Assembly: GCF_902806685.2 (NCBI RefSeq)
Contig: NC_048555.1
Span: forward strand, 11,160,001 to 11,224,000
DNA from: Maniola hyperantus
Lineage: Eukaryota > Arthropoda > Insecta > Lepidoptera > Nymphalidae
Length of the DNA: 64,000 nt
Reading direction: 5' to 3'
The position numbers and the translations under genes are program-made. Position 1 is the first letter of the stretch. The number at the start of each line of letters is the position of its first letter. This document shows, one piece after another, positions 20,215-32,446 of this stretch. Under the pieces are notes generated by a model. The model saw nothing but the letters and a program-made list of their open reading frames with translations, ran no database searches and was not told the DNA's origin.

Positions 20215-20900
20215 AATTTGTGGTAACATCATACATACATACTACTACTATTTGACGCTTTGGTTCGTGCCAAGCTAGAAACCAGCGCTTGTATTTGGAA
20301 TCCATATGAAAGCACGTACACCTTGCTACTTGAAAAGGTTCAAAAAGCCTTTCTAAGGTATTTATATAAAAAATTGCATGGGTATTACCCATTTATGTAT
20401 CCCACAAAATTTCTCCAAGGGCACTTGGGTTTCCACTCGCTCAAAACCCGAAGAGACTGCGACCAAATTGGTACAATTTGCAAGATTCTTAGGGGTGTGA
20501 TCGACTGCTCTGAACTACACAACAAGCTCTGCTGCGATTATGCACCCTCTAATTACAGCTATCTCCGCCACCGCTCCAAATTTTTCGTAAGTCCGTTTAG
20601 TCGCACGGTAGCGCGTTCCAGGTCACCCATACCGCGCACTTTGGCTGCGCTCAACGCACTGCTGAAGGAGTCCCCTCGCTGTGACATATTTGCTGACAAA
20701 TGGGCTGACCTCATGGGTCAGATCTAGCACTTTTGTGAAAATTTATAATTTTGCTTTTTAAAATTTATAATTTTAAGTTGTTTATTTTTGTAAGTATGTT
20801 TATGTTAGTTTGTACTCGTATTTTAATTAGTGTAATTGGCTTTATGGCCGTTCTAATTAAATAATAAATAAAGAATAATAATAATAATAATAATACTGGT
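20215..20900 (+). mobile_element. LINE 3' end with AAT repeat tail
   Basis: The open frame from before 20260 to 20727 reads LFDALVRAKLETSACIWNP, LEKVQKAFLRYLYKKLHGY, LGFHSLKTRRDCDQ, the post-RT segment of a jockey-like LINE. A 3' UTR with GTGTAATTGGCTTTATGGCCGTTCTAATTAAATAAT follows, then (AAT)n. A scrap of the same UTR lies at 11840-11905. Confidence 0.75.
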
Positions 20901-21299
20901 AGAAGATATAGGTACCGGAGTCAAAAAGTTTTTTTATATAGGTATATTAGGTTTTTTTATATATCAAAAGTGGTCGTCTGCGCTACTATTTACTAAAGAA
21001 GTGGAACACTTACATTTTATTTTGAACTCTCTGATTGCTACAGGATCTCATCCATTAACCACAATTGGACGCGGAAAGTCGCGCCAAAAAAAGAGCGACA
21101 AAATTAATAGCCATTTTTTTTTTCACTCTAATGAAGTATTTAGGTGCCTGGTTGTTCAGCTCATTAAGATGCTGTTACGGCAATAATGAGTCTTGAGAGC
21201 AGCTTTCTGACAAGTGACATGAACGGAGGAAGCTGCCCACAGCCCATCTCAAACCAACGAACCAACCATGAAGTGTCGTGTGGCACCAGACAGTCTTTC

Positions 21300-21795
21300 T
21301 TTTTCTTTTCAGATACAAGTTAGCCTTTGACTGCAATCTCACCTGGTGGTATGTGATGATACAGTCTAAGATTGAAGCCGGCTAACTTGGTTTCTTGCTG
21401 GTTCTTCTCGGTAGGAACGGCATTCCGAACCAGTGGTAAATTAAACTAGTTGACGATTCAAAAGCACTTGTAAAAGTTTACTTGAATAAAAATAAAATTC
21501 TATTCTATTCTTAAATATATTCTATTCTATTCTACTCTAGATGCAGCATGGCGTTTAATATTAAACCCATACCCGTTTGGTTTCTATAGACATGGCATCG
21601 TACCGAATCGTTAACTCGCTTGGCGACATGACTTTGCCTGTAGGGTGGTAACAAGCTACAGCCGAGGCCTCCCACCAGACCAGACCAGAAATTTAGAAAT
21701 TATAAAATTCCAAACTCCTGCCGGGAATCTAACCCGGGACGTCCCAGTCAGTAATAATACCACCGCGCTTACCACTGCGCCAGGGAGGTCGTCGA
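21300..21795 (-). mobile_element. SINE family 2, reverse, split by a LINE/SINE tail insertion
   Basis: The 3' part (AGATACAAGTTAGCCTTTGACTGC... to GCCGGCTAAC) lies at 21300-21394. Then 21394-21545 is the shared tail GTTTCTTGCTGGTTCTTCTCGG ... TATTCTATTC. The SINE resumes with CATGGCG... and ends in the pol III head (GCGCTTACCACTGCGCCAGGGAGGTCG) at 21795. Nested insertion. Confidence 0.65.
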
Positions 21796-22164
21796 AAACT
21801 GCAAGCATACGTACGCTGTACGCACCTCTCCTTGTAATAACAAGACCTAGACAGTACCAAGACAAGGCCAAGACAAAACTAAGATACGACCAAAACAATA
21901 CCTACCAAACCAAAGTTTAAAACATTAGCCTGTCAATAAGGGGAGAAGAAGGAAAGAAACTATGTAACATGTAGGCAATAGACATTTTAGGCATGACTCA
22001 AAATCTATTCAATACCAGTCCACATTTATTGGCACCGTGACAAAACTTCCCGATAAATAGCCTAGGAATAGTTTTGTCGAAGAATTTTCATGTACTAGTT
22101 TTATATTCCAGACTCGATATTGAAGTCTTCCACTCTGAACATCCTTTTTGGGGGCTTATGTTTT

Positions 22165-22705
22165 AGAAAAAACCGGCCAAGTGCGAGTCAGACTCGCGCA
22201 CCGATTGTTCCGTACTACAGTCGTATTTTTTCGACATTTTGTATGATAAATCAAAAACTATTATACCTAAAAATAAATAAAAATATATTTTAGAATGTAC
22301 AAGTAAAGCCCTTTCATATGAAACCCCACTTGGTATATTAATCTTCTTCTTCCTGCGTCGCTCCCTCAACTTTGAGGATCGTGGCTCACTTTTGATATAA
22401 TCTTTGCTACGATGTTTTTCCATTTTCCATTTCCTACTCTGTTTCGCGCCGCGTGGATTGCATTGCAGATAGGTGTGTCGACCGCCTCTTTTATTTGGTC
22501 TACCCAACGTCTCGGGCTACGTCCGCGGGGTCTCTTTCCTTCGACCTTCCCAGTGACCATGATTTTTTCAATATTGCTGGCGTCCTTTCTTGCGATATTA
22601 ATCTTAATACTTTGAAAGTTGAAAATACTAATATTTGCTCATGAATACATTTTAATTTTTTTCTTGTGATGTAACCACAACCTACCTTCCTGTCAAATTT
22701 CATGA
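22165..22705 (-). mobile_element. GGTTCCG-family repeat interrupted by a LINE fragment with 11-bp TSD
   Basis: The repeat runs 22165-22345 (CGGCCAAGTGCGAGTCAGACTCGCG...) and continues at 22594-22705 (CTTTGAAAGTTGAAAATACTAAT...CATGATTCTA). Between them is a reverse RTE-type LINE tail (GKVEGKRPRGRSPRRWVDQI). The junctions share ATATTAATCTT, an 11-bp target-site duplication. Confidence 0.7.
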
Positions 22706-23507
22706 TTCTAAAACGCACATAACTCCGAAAAGTTAGAGGTGCGTGACCGGAATCGAACCCCCGATTTCCGATTAGAAGGCGGACGTCCTAACCACTAGAC
22801 TATCACAGCTCATTCAAAAAATATAAGAAAAGCTTAAAAAGATAAAAGAAGGTTATTTTTAAACACTTACAGACAATAAGCATCATCCAGATCTGCGCGA
22901 CGTGACGTGGTAAGTGATGATGGAGTCTAAGATGGAAGCAGGAATACCTGGAAGGGGTATTCATTCCTAACAATATGTAATTTTTTTTTTAGCTAAGACT
23001 AAAGGTAATATAACTCCAACCCGCTGGACTGACGACCTTAAGATGATAGCGGGAAGTGTATAATGGCGTCCTCTTTGATTGATTGATTGAAAGGTAATAT
23101 TAGAGTTATAGGTATTCATAACAGAGCTATTATAATCCCATAAAATCCTCATAAACAAGACTTGGCCTCGCAAAACTATAAATCGTTTCTTTTATTAAAA
23201 TACTTAATAATAATTGTTATAATATCTCGGGAATTAATTGATTGCAACGCGAAAATTGATAGTATTATAATAATTATTTAGCCGTAGGTACGAGTATATT
23301 ATCTAGTAAATTGAAAATATTTAGATACAGTATCCGGTAGGAAATATTGCACATCGAACTTTAGAAAGAGATACCGGTTTCGTAGAGCGCGGCGCGGCGT
23401 TGTCTCTGTCGTTGGGACTGACGAATCGTAAGTTTTATTTGCAATAAATATATCGTAAACTTTTACAAAATAATTATAGCATTTTTTATATATTTTTTCG
23501 CGTTCGT

Positions 23508-23946
23508 TTTTTAGGGTTCCGTACCTCAAAAGGAAAAACGGAACCCTTATAGGATCACTTTGTTGTCTGTCTGTCTGTCTGTCGGTCTGTCTGTCAAGAA
23601 ACCTACAGGGTACTTCCCGTTGACCTAGAATCATGAAATTTGGCAGGTAGGTAGATCTTATAGCTGACATTTGGGGAACAATCTGAAAACCGTTAATTTA
23701 GGGTTAGATCACACAAAAAAAATTAAATTGTGGTCATGAACTAATAATTAGTATTTTCAACTTTCGAAGTGAGTGACTATATCAAGTGGGGTATCATATG
23801 AAAGATCTTTACCTGTACATTCTAAAACAGATTTTTATTTATTTTTATGTATCATAGTTTTTGAATTATCGTGCAAAATGTCGAAAAAATAAGACTGTAG
23901 TACGGAGCCCTCATTGCGCGAGCCTGACTCGCACTTGGCCGGTTTT
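23508..23946 (+). repeat. Complete copy of the GGGTTCCGTACC...CTTGGCCGGTTTTTT family
   Basis: Runs from TTTTTAGGGTTCCGTACCTC (a hairpin: GGGTTCCG...CGGAACCC) through a TGTCTGTC microsatellite to CCTGACTCGCACTTGGCCGG. About 440 bp and non-coding. Other copies: 24308-24555 (internally deleted), 24905-25217 (reverse) and 34655-35096 (reverse, complete). It is a high-copy lepidopteran-style element of uncertain class. Confidence 0.7.
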
Positions 23947-24724
23947 TTGTTGTGGTAATATCATATCAGTAATCATCAGTAGGTACTATGACCTGTCTTC
24001 GTTTTGGCCAGCGTTCTGGTTACACCCTGTATAATTCATTTGGTTGAAGCACACACCTTTTCGTGCCTTTTCACTCCGCTTCGCTTCAGTTCTGAGGACG
24101 GATACCCTGATACACCTTTTCCTTCGCACACGCACACTAGCACAGACCCCGCATTGACCCAATGCGGGATAGCGCAAGCGACGTGCACGTGTGCACGTCC
24201 CCCCGCCTCGTACCCCGATTGCCATCTCGACCTGTCGTGTACTATAGATACCTAACTGAAAGAAAAACGAATAGGCATGCAATCGCAACCATACACGTAG
24301 ATACCGTTTTTAGGGTTCCGTACCTCAAAAGGAAAAAAGGAACTCTTATAGGATCACTTTGTTGTCTAGATAAGATAAGGATATCAAGTGGGGTATCATA
24401 TAAAATGCATTTACCTGTACACTCTAAAACAGATTTTTATTTATTTTTATGCACAATACTTGTTGATTTATCGTGCAAAATGTCGAAAAAATACCCGAGT
24501 ACGGAACCCTCGGGCCTCAGTGCGCAAGTCTGACTCGCACTTGACCGGTTTTTTTTTCTTTATAATTATTTAAATTCGGCAAGCATCGTGCCAATTAAGT
24601 TTCTTTCGCTTTAAATGAAATTTATTTCACTTGTGATAAAGATTTATGTTCAGAACGAATTGTTTTTAATTGAGAGGGTTCTGCAGACTATTTCCAAATA
24701 GAGGAGTTCTCTACAATATGTACT

Positions 24725-25217
24725 ACTAGCCGATGCCCACGATTTCGTCCGCGTGGAGTTAGTTGTTTTAAAACTCCCGTGGCAATTCTTTGATTTTCCG
24801 GGATAAAAAGTAGCCTATGTCACTCTCCAGGTCTTTATCTATATCCATGCAAAAAATCACATCAATAAGTTGCACCGTTGCGACGTGATTGAAGGACAAA
24901 GGTGTGCGAGTCAAGCACCGAGGGTTCCGTACTACAGTCGTATTTTTTTCGAAATTTTGCACGATAAATCAAAAATCTTTTTCAGAATGCACAAGTGAAG
25001 CCCTTTCATATGATACCCCTTTTGATATAGTTGTAAATTCACGGTTTTCAGATTGTTCCCCTTATGTCTGCTATAAGACCTACCTACCTGCCGAATTTCA
25101 AGATTCTAGGTCAACGGGAAGTAACCTCTAGGTTTCTTGACAGACACGACAAACAGACAGACAACAAAGTGATCCTATAAGGGTTCCGTTTTTCCTTTTG
25201 TGGTACGGAACCCTAAA
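24725..25217. mobile_element. Lep1-like element fused to a GGTTCCG-family repeat
   Basis: 24725-24900 is a reverse type A Lep1-like element (CTAGCCGATGCCCACGATTTCG to GTGATTGAAGGACAAA). At 24900 it passes directly into the GGTTCCG family, reverse, ending GGTACGGAACCCTAAAAA at 25217. Confidence 0.55.
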
Positions 25218-25589
25218 AAAAGTAAGTACCGATGTTCAATAATATCCATAAACTGGTTTTGGAGATGACAAGTTTTCAAGATGGCTGCGCAATTTCGGCC
25301 ATTGCTATCATGTACATTCTGGGCATCCGAGAATATTCATTTTATTGGTCTTTTTCCTGGTTTGGTCAGTACGCAGTTGGTAGCTTTATTAATTGATTGT
25401 TTTTTTGTTTCTATTTGATTTGTGAAGATCATTCGTTTTATTGGTATTTTTCCTGGTTTATAGCAAATGATATTTAATTGCTTAAAACGTACAAAACTCC
25501 AAAAAGTTAGAGGTGCGTGCCCAGGATCAAGCTCCCGACCCGCTGAATAGGACGCTGACCTCTTAACCACTACGCTATCACCACTCTCC

Positions 25590-25780
25590 ATTGATCCTCG
25601 AATCGAAATAATCTCGAAATAGAGCCTCGAAACCGAAAGGTCGCCGGTTCAAACCCCACCCGTTGCAAATTGTCGTACCTACTCCTAAGTCCTAGCACAA
25701 GCTTAAGCCTAATCGGAAGGGAAAAGGGAATATAAGTCAGCCTGATTAACTTGGCTAATAATCTTTTAAAAAACAAAACA
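25590..25780 (+). mobile_element. tRNA-derived SINE (family 3)
   Basis: GAAACCGAAAGGTCGCCGGTTCAAACCCC (B box) then CGTTGCAAATTGTCGTACCTACTCC, CCTAGCACAAGCTT, TAACTTGGCTAATAATCTTTTAAAAAAC. A more complete copy lies at 46860-47035 and a tail at 47140-47230. Confidence 0.6.
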
Positions 25781-25796
25781 AAAAAAATCACTACCC

Positions 25797-26000
25797 ATTA
25801 TTATAAATGCGGAAGTGTGTTTGTTTTTTGGTGTGTGGTTTGTCCTTCAATCACTTAGCAACGGAGCACCGAATCGACGCGATTTTTTGCAGGGGTATAA
25901 TATCAAAGACCTGGGGAGTGACATAGACTACTTTTTATGTCGGAAAATCAGAGTTCTCGCGGGAATTTTAAAAATTTAAAATCCACTAGTGTATTTTATA
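25797..26000 (+). mobile_element. Lep1/Helitron-like type A copy
   Basis: ATTATAAATGCGGAAGTGTGTTTG, GGTTTGTCCTTCAATCAC, GACGCGATTTTTTGCA, GTGACATAGACTACTTTTTATG, with a degraded 3' end. Confidence 0.5.
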
Positions 26001-26227
26001 AGATAGACCTGCATAGTGCATATTTTACTCGTAATGAAAGCTTAAGTATGTATAGATAGTTCAATCCATGATGACGCGCCATGTACTGAGTGTGAGTTCT
26101 ATCGTAAGTCGTAACGCGCTGATCAGCGATGTGGGCACACGCACAAGAAGATAAGTTAGGTAAAGATCACTCCCCGCACCCGTGGTTTCCCCGCACAAAA
26201 AATAGTGGGGCGCGTCTTCGTGGATGA

Positions 26228-26460
26228 AACCCGTGCGCAATAAGTTGAGACGTGGAGGGCGGTGACGCCACAGACGCGTGGTTGTACTGTAGACAAAAAT
26301 CGGAGCGCGTCGTCGTTGCGTGGCGTAAGCAAGTACGACACTAAGATGTTAAAAAAATGGCGTTGTCTACAGTACAACACGGGAGCTTGAGGGGAAGTTA
26401 CAGGGCAAGCGGGTGGAGGGTTGCATTCCAGGCGAGTCTCAACTTATCGCGCACGGGTAG
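26228..26460. mobile_element. TIR element (CCGTGCGCAATAAGTTGAGAC)
   Basis: The ends CCCGTGCGCAATAAGTTGAGAC and GAGTCTCAACTTATCGCGCACGGG are inverted. A second inverted pair inside is TGTACTGTAGACAA / TTGTCTACAGTACA. GC-rich and non-coding. Confidence 0.6.
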
Positions 26461-26819
26461 TATCTATACACATCCAAATAAATTATGAACGAAGCGAAAA
26501 TATACCTAGATGACCGTCTGTAGACAACATTACCGATGCAAACAAGTTCTTTAATGTCCGCTCTGACATAATATTGTGGGCATAAATTATGCAAGGTGTC
26601 TCATAAGCATGGTCGCATATATGCAACGTGGTAATAATATGAAAAGATTATGCATAATAATATTATCGTGGTAATGTGAAAAAGACATCGATGTAAAAGA
26701 TAATTAAGTTTCGAAAAACGTAGTGATAACCTCTGAAACTTTTTAAGATGCGAATTTATGTAAATCGTCGTTTTAAGCAATCCAAACTAATCTAATATTA
26801 TAAACATAATATTATATTC

Positions 26820-27022
26820 ATACTAATATTATAAATGCGAAAGTGTGTCTGTCTGTTTGTCTGTCTGTCTGCTAACTTTTCACGGCCCAACCGTTCATCC
26901 GATTTGGATGAAATTTGGTACAGAGTTAGCTTACTTTTTATCCCGGAAAATCAAAGAGTTCCCACGGGATTTCAAAAAAAACCCTAGATCCACGCGGACG
27001 AATTCGCGGGCATCATCTAGTT
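26820..27022 (+). mobile_element. Lep1/Helitron-like element, type B
   Basis: TACTAATATTATAAATGCGAAAGTGTG, TGTCTGTC microsatellite, CTTTTCACGG, GATGAAATTTGGTACAGAGTTAGC, TCAAAGAGTTCCCACGGGAT, CGCGGACGAATTCGCGGGCATCATCTAG. Other copies lie at 33170-33412 and 37500-37727. Confidence 0.6.
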
Positions 27023-28529
27023 AAAAATAAAATATATGACCTGCTTTAAGGATGAAAAATAATAATATAAGAAAACCTGCACGCCTGAGCGTTCTCTATA
27101 ATGTTCTCAAACTTATGTGAATTCTGCCTATTCGCGCTGGGCCAGCGTGGTGGAATATTATATACAGGAAGGTAGGTTTCCTTCAAAGGTTGAGATGATG
27201 ATAGAACTGGTACTAATTTTTCCTCTGGATTCGTTTGTAGCACTACTCTACGCACGTGTAGACATAATAATAAAACTTGGCTTCTTTTTCCTGGGCCTGA
27301 AGTAATACGTCTTGTTAGACTTTTTGACGAAAAACCTGCGGTAGGTCTACGTCGTAGGGGTAGGTACCTATAATCATATTATTTTCTTCACCGAATTTTC
27401 GGCTATGGCAGTCAATCCCAACGGAGTCTAACAGAAGATAATATTAGGTATAGTTCACAAGATGTGTGTCGGAAACACAAGTGCACTCTCTATTTCATAT
27501 TCGTCACTCACTCCGGTGAGATCTATAGAGTGCACTCTGACTTAGCTTAGACTTAAGACAGAGTTAAAACAAGACGGAGCTATATCTCTCACTTAAATGT
27601 GTCTCGTTTTAACTCAATCTTAAGTCCAAAGTCTAAGCAAAGTCAAACTGCGCTTTATAGAGCTCAGCCTCATAGTCGTAATGGGACGGCAGTTCGACAC
27701 GACGGAAGAGAGATCAGAGGACCAACGCGCGGCTTTACGTTCAAGTCACGGGTGTGTACGAGCAACTCCACTATACCAGCTTTGTAAATTGCTGCTGGGA
27801 ACTTCTTGACAGAAAAACATTCAAAACTCGCACATGGGTTTGAACTGGAAGTTTCGTATTCTTTCTAGTACGCCAAAAAGGTATTCAAAAGACTCACTAA
27901 TCATGATTAGTTTATAAAAAGTATAGGTAGAATAGATAAAATTAATGAGCAACTTAGAAATAAGCTATTATTTTTGGTGTAGGTAGTTGTTTTGCTGACG
28001 GACATTTCCTGTATAAGTAATTAGCGACCCGCCCCGGCTTCGCACGGGTAGCTTATTACAATTTTGGTAGGGATCTCTATTTAAAAAAACAATTATTTAC
28101 TCAGGAATAATGTAGCTTTCCGTTGGTGAAAGAATTTTTAAAATCGGTTCAGAAGTTCCAGAGATTACCCCCTACAAACAAACTTACAAACTACCTCTTT
28201 ATAATATTAGTACCTATAGATAAGTAAATATACATAAACATACGAGTATGTTACCTAAGGATCTATTATTATTTTGTTGTGTTGAACTTTGGCCACGGTA
28301 CTCATAAGTATACCTATGTATACTGTTGGATAATACTTATGATGTAAAATGATTAATCCTTGATTAATCACACTGATGGTCGATGACTTCAAGTGCACAC
28401 GGATGTCACGCCTACCCTGCAACTGCGTACTACGTACTAGGAGGGAGGTAGCAGGTTTGATGCATGAGTAAATTGATTTATGTATTACCTAACATGTATG
28501 ATTAGTAATGCGAGGTATTTCTATTTTCT

Positions 28530-28900
28530 GTCTTACTAGCTTATGCTCGCGACTTCGTCCGCGTGGACTACACAAATTTCAAACCCCTATTTCACCCCCT
28601 TAGGAGTTGAATTTTCAAAAATCCTTTCTTAGCGGATGCCTACGTCATAATAGCTATCTGCATGCCAATTTTCAGCCTGATCCGTCCAGTAATTTGAGCT
28701 GTGCGTTTATTTAATAAATCTTTAATCTTTCTTTATTTGATAAAAAAAATATTACAAGGTATATATAAGTACATAACCCTGGTAGTAGCAATGCAAGTTT
28801 ATGCGTTGATAGATCAGTCAGTCAGTCAGTCAGTCAGTCAGTCAGTCAGTCAGTCAGTCAGTCAGTCAGTCAGTCAGTTACCTTTTCCTTTTATAGATTA
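28530..28900 (+). mobile_element. Type C interspersed element with long GTCA microsatellite
   Basis: Starts CTAGCTTATGCTCGCGACTTCGTCCGCGTGGACTAC, then ACCCCCTTAGGAGTTGAATTTTC, GCCTACGTCATAATAGC, GATCCGTCCAGTAATTTGAGCTGTGCG. An inserted stretch follows, then about 60 bp of (GTCA)n at 28817-28878. The type C family is the most frequent repeat of the IR introns. Confidence 0.65.
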
Positions 28901-29339
28901 ATTTCTTAAGGTCGTCTGTACTAAACCAGTTTATTGGCGGTTGATTAATTAACTACCTACTAACAAAGACCTAAAGATTCGAAAGCGCTTAATATTTTTA
29001 CACTACTCGACTGTCCAGAAAAAGGATTAGGTACAAATGTACCTACATCTCTCCTGTGTATCAGATCGGTCCAGACTTCAGCTTGCCGGGATGTTACGAA
29101 GGTGAACAATTTAATTATCTTACACCTTGTATAAATCTATCTTTATAAATGAAAATGAATCGCCGAAACGCATTTAGATGTACACGCATAACTTCCGAAC
29201 GACTCAAATTGGATAATTGTTTTTCTATTGTTTTCGATAATGTCAGGACAAGGTTTGTATAAACGAAAATTTTGGTACAACAGCTGGTATTAAACATAAT
29301 ATACATAGGCGAAAAGGGCCAAAAGGCGCAAATATGAGA

Positions 29340-29560
29340 ATATATAGAAAATAGTTTCATATTTGTGCCTTTTGGGGTGGAGACCATGGGTTCGTGGGGC
29401 GAGGATGCTACTTAGATCCTTTTTTAAGGACCTGTCATCCCGTCTCGCGGAATCCACTGGGGACCGGAGGGCTGGCAGCTACCTCGGTCAGCATAATATT
29501 AGTCTGGCCATTCAACGAGGTAAGGCAGCGGCGTTCTGGGCACCCTGCCTCGTTACGATG
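29340..29560 (+). mobile_element. LINE ORF2 tail fragment
   Basis: WRPWVRGARMLLRSFFKDLSSRLAESTGDRRAGSYLGQ then ISLAIQRGKAAAFW. Same protein tail as 3307-3890, in open frame to 29599 but without the upstream domains. Confidence 0.6.
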
Positions 29561-30164
29561 GTTTACATGATATTTTTGATTTGTAGTTTTAATATTTAAT
29601 TGTTATAGGCTTGTATTTTATTAATAATATTAGTTCTATTTATTAATATTGGTTGCGCCAACTTATCTATGTGATTATTTAAAAAATAATTGTTACCCGG
29701 TGCTTCCTATTTCCCACTTCCCTTAAACCCATTTTGTTTTTAAATATTTAATTTAATATAAGTACATTTAATTTAATACAGGTAGGTACATAGTAAATGA
29801 GATTTAGATTCCAATCTTGGGCGAATAAGTTTCCTATTTACATTTTCCTTGAGATGTCATGTCACGGACCAATGCAGATGCAGTTCCACACGTCATTATT
29901 TGCAAAATATTATACATAATGGCAAAATATCTCATATTTTACATTCGTGACTCCAATAATTACAGACCATAAGTTTCCATAGCCCATAGCATTTCTGACA
30001 ATAACAAAATATGATAAATGGGATAATTGTATAAGGAAAACCATGGGCTCTTATGAAATGGGGTCAAGTTTTGAGTTTACTACGAAATAATTTAGTATAC
30101 TTATTGCAGTTTGTATTTATATCTTATTAAGAGAGGATATGGTTGAATTTTGACTGTCGTCATA

Positions 30165-30500
30165 ATGATCATGATCAACCCATCGCCGGCCTACCACTGA
30201 GCCCCCTACTCAGTGATTCTCTTCTCGGAATGAGAAGGATACAGGCCATGTCCACCAGGCTGACCAATTGCAGATTGGCAGACTTAACACACCTCTGAGA
30301 CATTATGGAGAACTCTCAGGCATGCAGGTTTCCTCACGATGTTTCCCCTCTGTTTAATCGCTTAAAACGCACAATACCTACTCTCCGAAAAGTTAGAGGT
30401 GCGTGCCCGAGTTCGAACCCCCGACCTCCCGAATAGGAGGCGTTGGTCTCCTATTCGGGAGGTCGGGGGGTCTTAATCACTAGGCTATTACCGCTCTTCT
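30165..30500 (-). mobile_element. SINE family 1, reverse, with an internal inverted duplication
   Basis: The body and tRNA-like head are in reverse order. Near the head CGACCTCCCGAATAGGAG is followed after a few bases by its inverse CTCCTATTCGGGAGGTCG (30420-30466), a local foldback not present in other copies. Confidence 0.6.
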
Positions 30501-30564
30501 AAGTTTCCATCATACATAGCCCATATCGTTTCTGACAATAACAAAATCCCAAGCTTTCATACCG

Positions 30565-30935
30565 GGTGTAACTAGAACGCTAGCAAAAACTTAGCGTTAT
30601 TATACCACCTAAACACAATCCAATACTAATAACCATTTTGTAGTATTAGTGATTTAGTATTTTTTAAACCCGCAATGTATAGCGTGCAAACTCGGGTCTA
30701 TGACCCACCTACGACGCGGCATTGACTCCGAATGACCTATTTAGGTAACGACTGACGTTCGGTAACCTCTAGGTTACCGAACGTCAGTCGGATGTTTCAT
30801 TTGCAATATATTGAAATCTTTAAAAAAATCCAGAATTTAAAAAAAAAAGCGTTTTTTGTTGTGGTATCATACCAGTAATTATCAGTACTATCACCTGTCT
30901 TCGTTTTTGCTAGCGTTCTGGTTATAGCCTGTATG
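30565..30935. mobile_element. TIR MITE (GGGTGTAAC-AGAACGCTAGC family)
   Basis: Left CCGGGTGTAACTAGAACGCTAGCAAAAAC and right GTTTTTGCTAGCGTTCTGGTTATAGCCTG are inverted. An internal foldback is at 30745-30790 (ACGTTCGGTAACCT / AGGTTACCGAACGT). Copies lie at 62538-62902 and a right half at 23940-24030. Confidence 0.7.
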
Positions 30936-31587
30936 TGGTCATTGATGTCACGCGCTCGCTATTCGCGATGCAACGTTGTGTCATTTTCTCAGAAGCCGAT
31001 CGCGGCTGACTCATAACAGAAGTCCCTATGTTCGCCAAACTTTGATATGTAACCCCTTGATGTGTGTCAAGGTTCGTCTGGTCTGGCCACACCATTGCAC
31101 CATGTTAATAATTACCAAGTATTCATGATTTATGAATAGCATGTGTAATTTTTAAGAGTAAAAATATTTGCACTTTTAATGAGGAAAAAGAAATTGGGAC
31201 GCGCTCAAAAGTTTTCGGGCTTGTTTCTTAATTGCTTCATTATCTATTAAGATTTTTAAGGATAGAATGGAAAAGATATTTTTATGATTGATGTTTTGAT
31301 TCTATAATAAGCAACGTCAGTAGATTCAAAATTCAAAATACGGATTAAAAAATTCTACTATTGAGTCTGTCTGGTTTAGAAACTATTAGTGAAAATTTCG
31401 CAAGTTACGATACTTACGCTGTGCTTCATTTGCAGGGACTTAAGTTTTTTAAGGGATGTAGGAATTACTCAAAATATTTTTTTAAATACAGATGAAATTT
31501 CATGCAAAATTACGAATTTCTAGATCCACAAGCTTAGGCCGTGCAATGTCTGTTAGTCTATGATGGTATTGTCTTACGTGTTTAGTG

Positions 31588-31800
31588 GTAAGGTACGCTT
31601 ACACGGGCAATTGAAATTCAGCAATTACAGGCAATTTAGTAAATTATGACGTCACGACCACATGAAGCAATTTACGGCAATACGCAGCAATAATTAAAAT
31701 TCTCAGCGATGTTATGCAAAATAATTGCTCCAGTTTAATCCATACGTAAATTGCCTGGAATAGCGGAAATTCAATTGCCCGTGTATACGTACCTACCTTA
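31588..31800. mobile_element. TIR MITE (GTACGCTTACACGGGCAATTG)
   Basis: The ends AAGGTACGCTTACACGGGCAAT and ATTGCCCGTGTATACGTACCTT are inverted across about 210 bp. No coding capacity. Confidence 0.65.
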
Positions 31801-32024
31801 AGAATAGGAGAAGGTATAATTATATTGGGTCAGTAAAATAAAATTAATTGTACCTATCCGTTAATGAACTAACAATACTAACTTAGGTACCTACTAATTA
31901 AGGAAAAATTTTAACTAACATACTAACAATCTATGGATGGAAAACGTTTATTTATTTATTATGGCACAGCTGATTGTTGTTTCTTGAAAATATGAATATA
32001 CCTACTTGTAGAAGTAGGTAACTA

Positions 32025-32446
32025 AGGGTGAGATCTATAGAGCGCACTCTGACTTACCTCAGACTTAAGACAGAATTAAAACGAGACAGAGCTATATCTC
32101 TCACATAAATCTGTCTCGTTTTAACTCAATCTTAAGTCTGAGCAAAATCAAAGTGCGCTCAGAATTGATTCAAAAACTAATATCACAAACGTCGTACCTA
32201 TTCCGCAAACATATAATTTTACAAAACATCATCGACGAATATTGTATTTACTTAGCAAATGTGCTGAAAGTGAAAATATCATTTATTTTATTATTTCACC
32301 AAATAATTCGTTTTCCAAATTCGCGATTTTACAAGATTGCGTATTTATCACAATTTCACTTTATGATATTTCGTACTTCGCAGTGTCAGACAGTTATTTA
32401 GTTAGGAATAAGAAAAGACGTGGCTGTTCAAATTTAGATCTCACCC
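32025..32446. mobile_element. GAGATCTATA-family MITE, right arm displaced
   Basis: Both palindrome arms are present up to AAAGTGCGCTC (32160). The expected terminal TTAGATCTCACC occurs only at 32434-32446, so about 270 bp of unrelated sequence separates the arm from its tip. Confidence 0.45.

Noticed and set aside
26156..26380. 74-codon minus-strand frame in a GC-rich island, possibly a gene
   Set aside because: Overlaps a terminal-inverted-repeat element (26228-26460); the GC-rich composition is explained by the element.
28800..28900. Regular repeats suggestive of a CRISPR-like array
   Set aside because: A simple GTCA microsatellite without spacers, in a eukaryotic genome.
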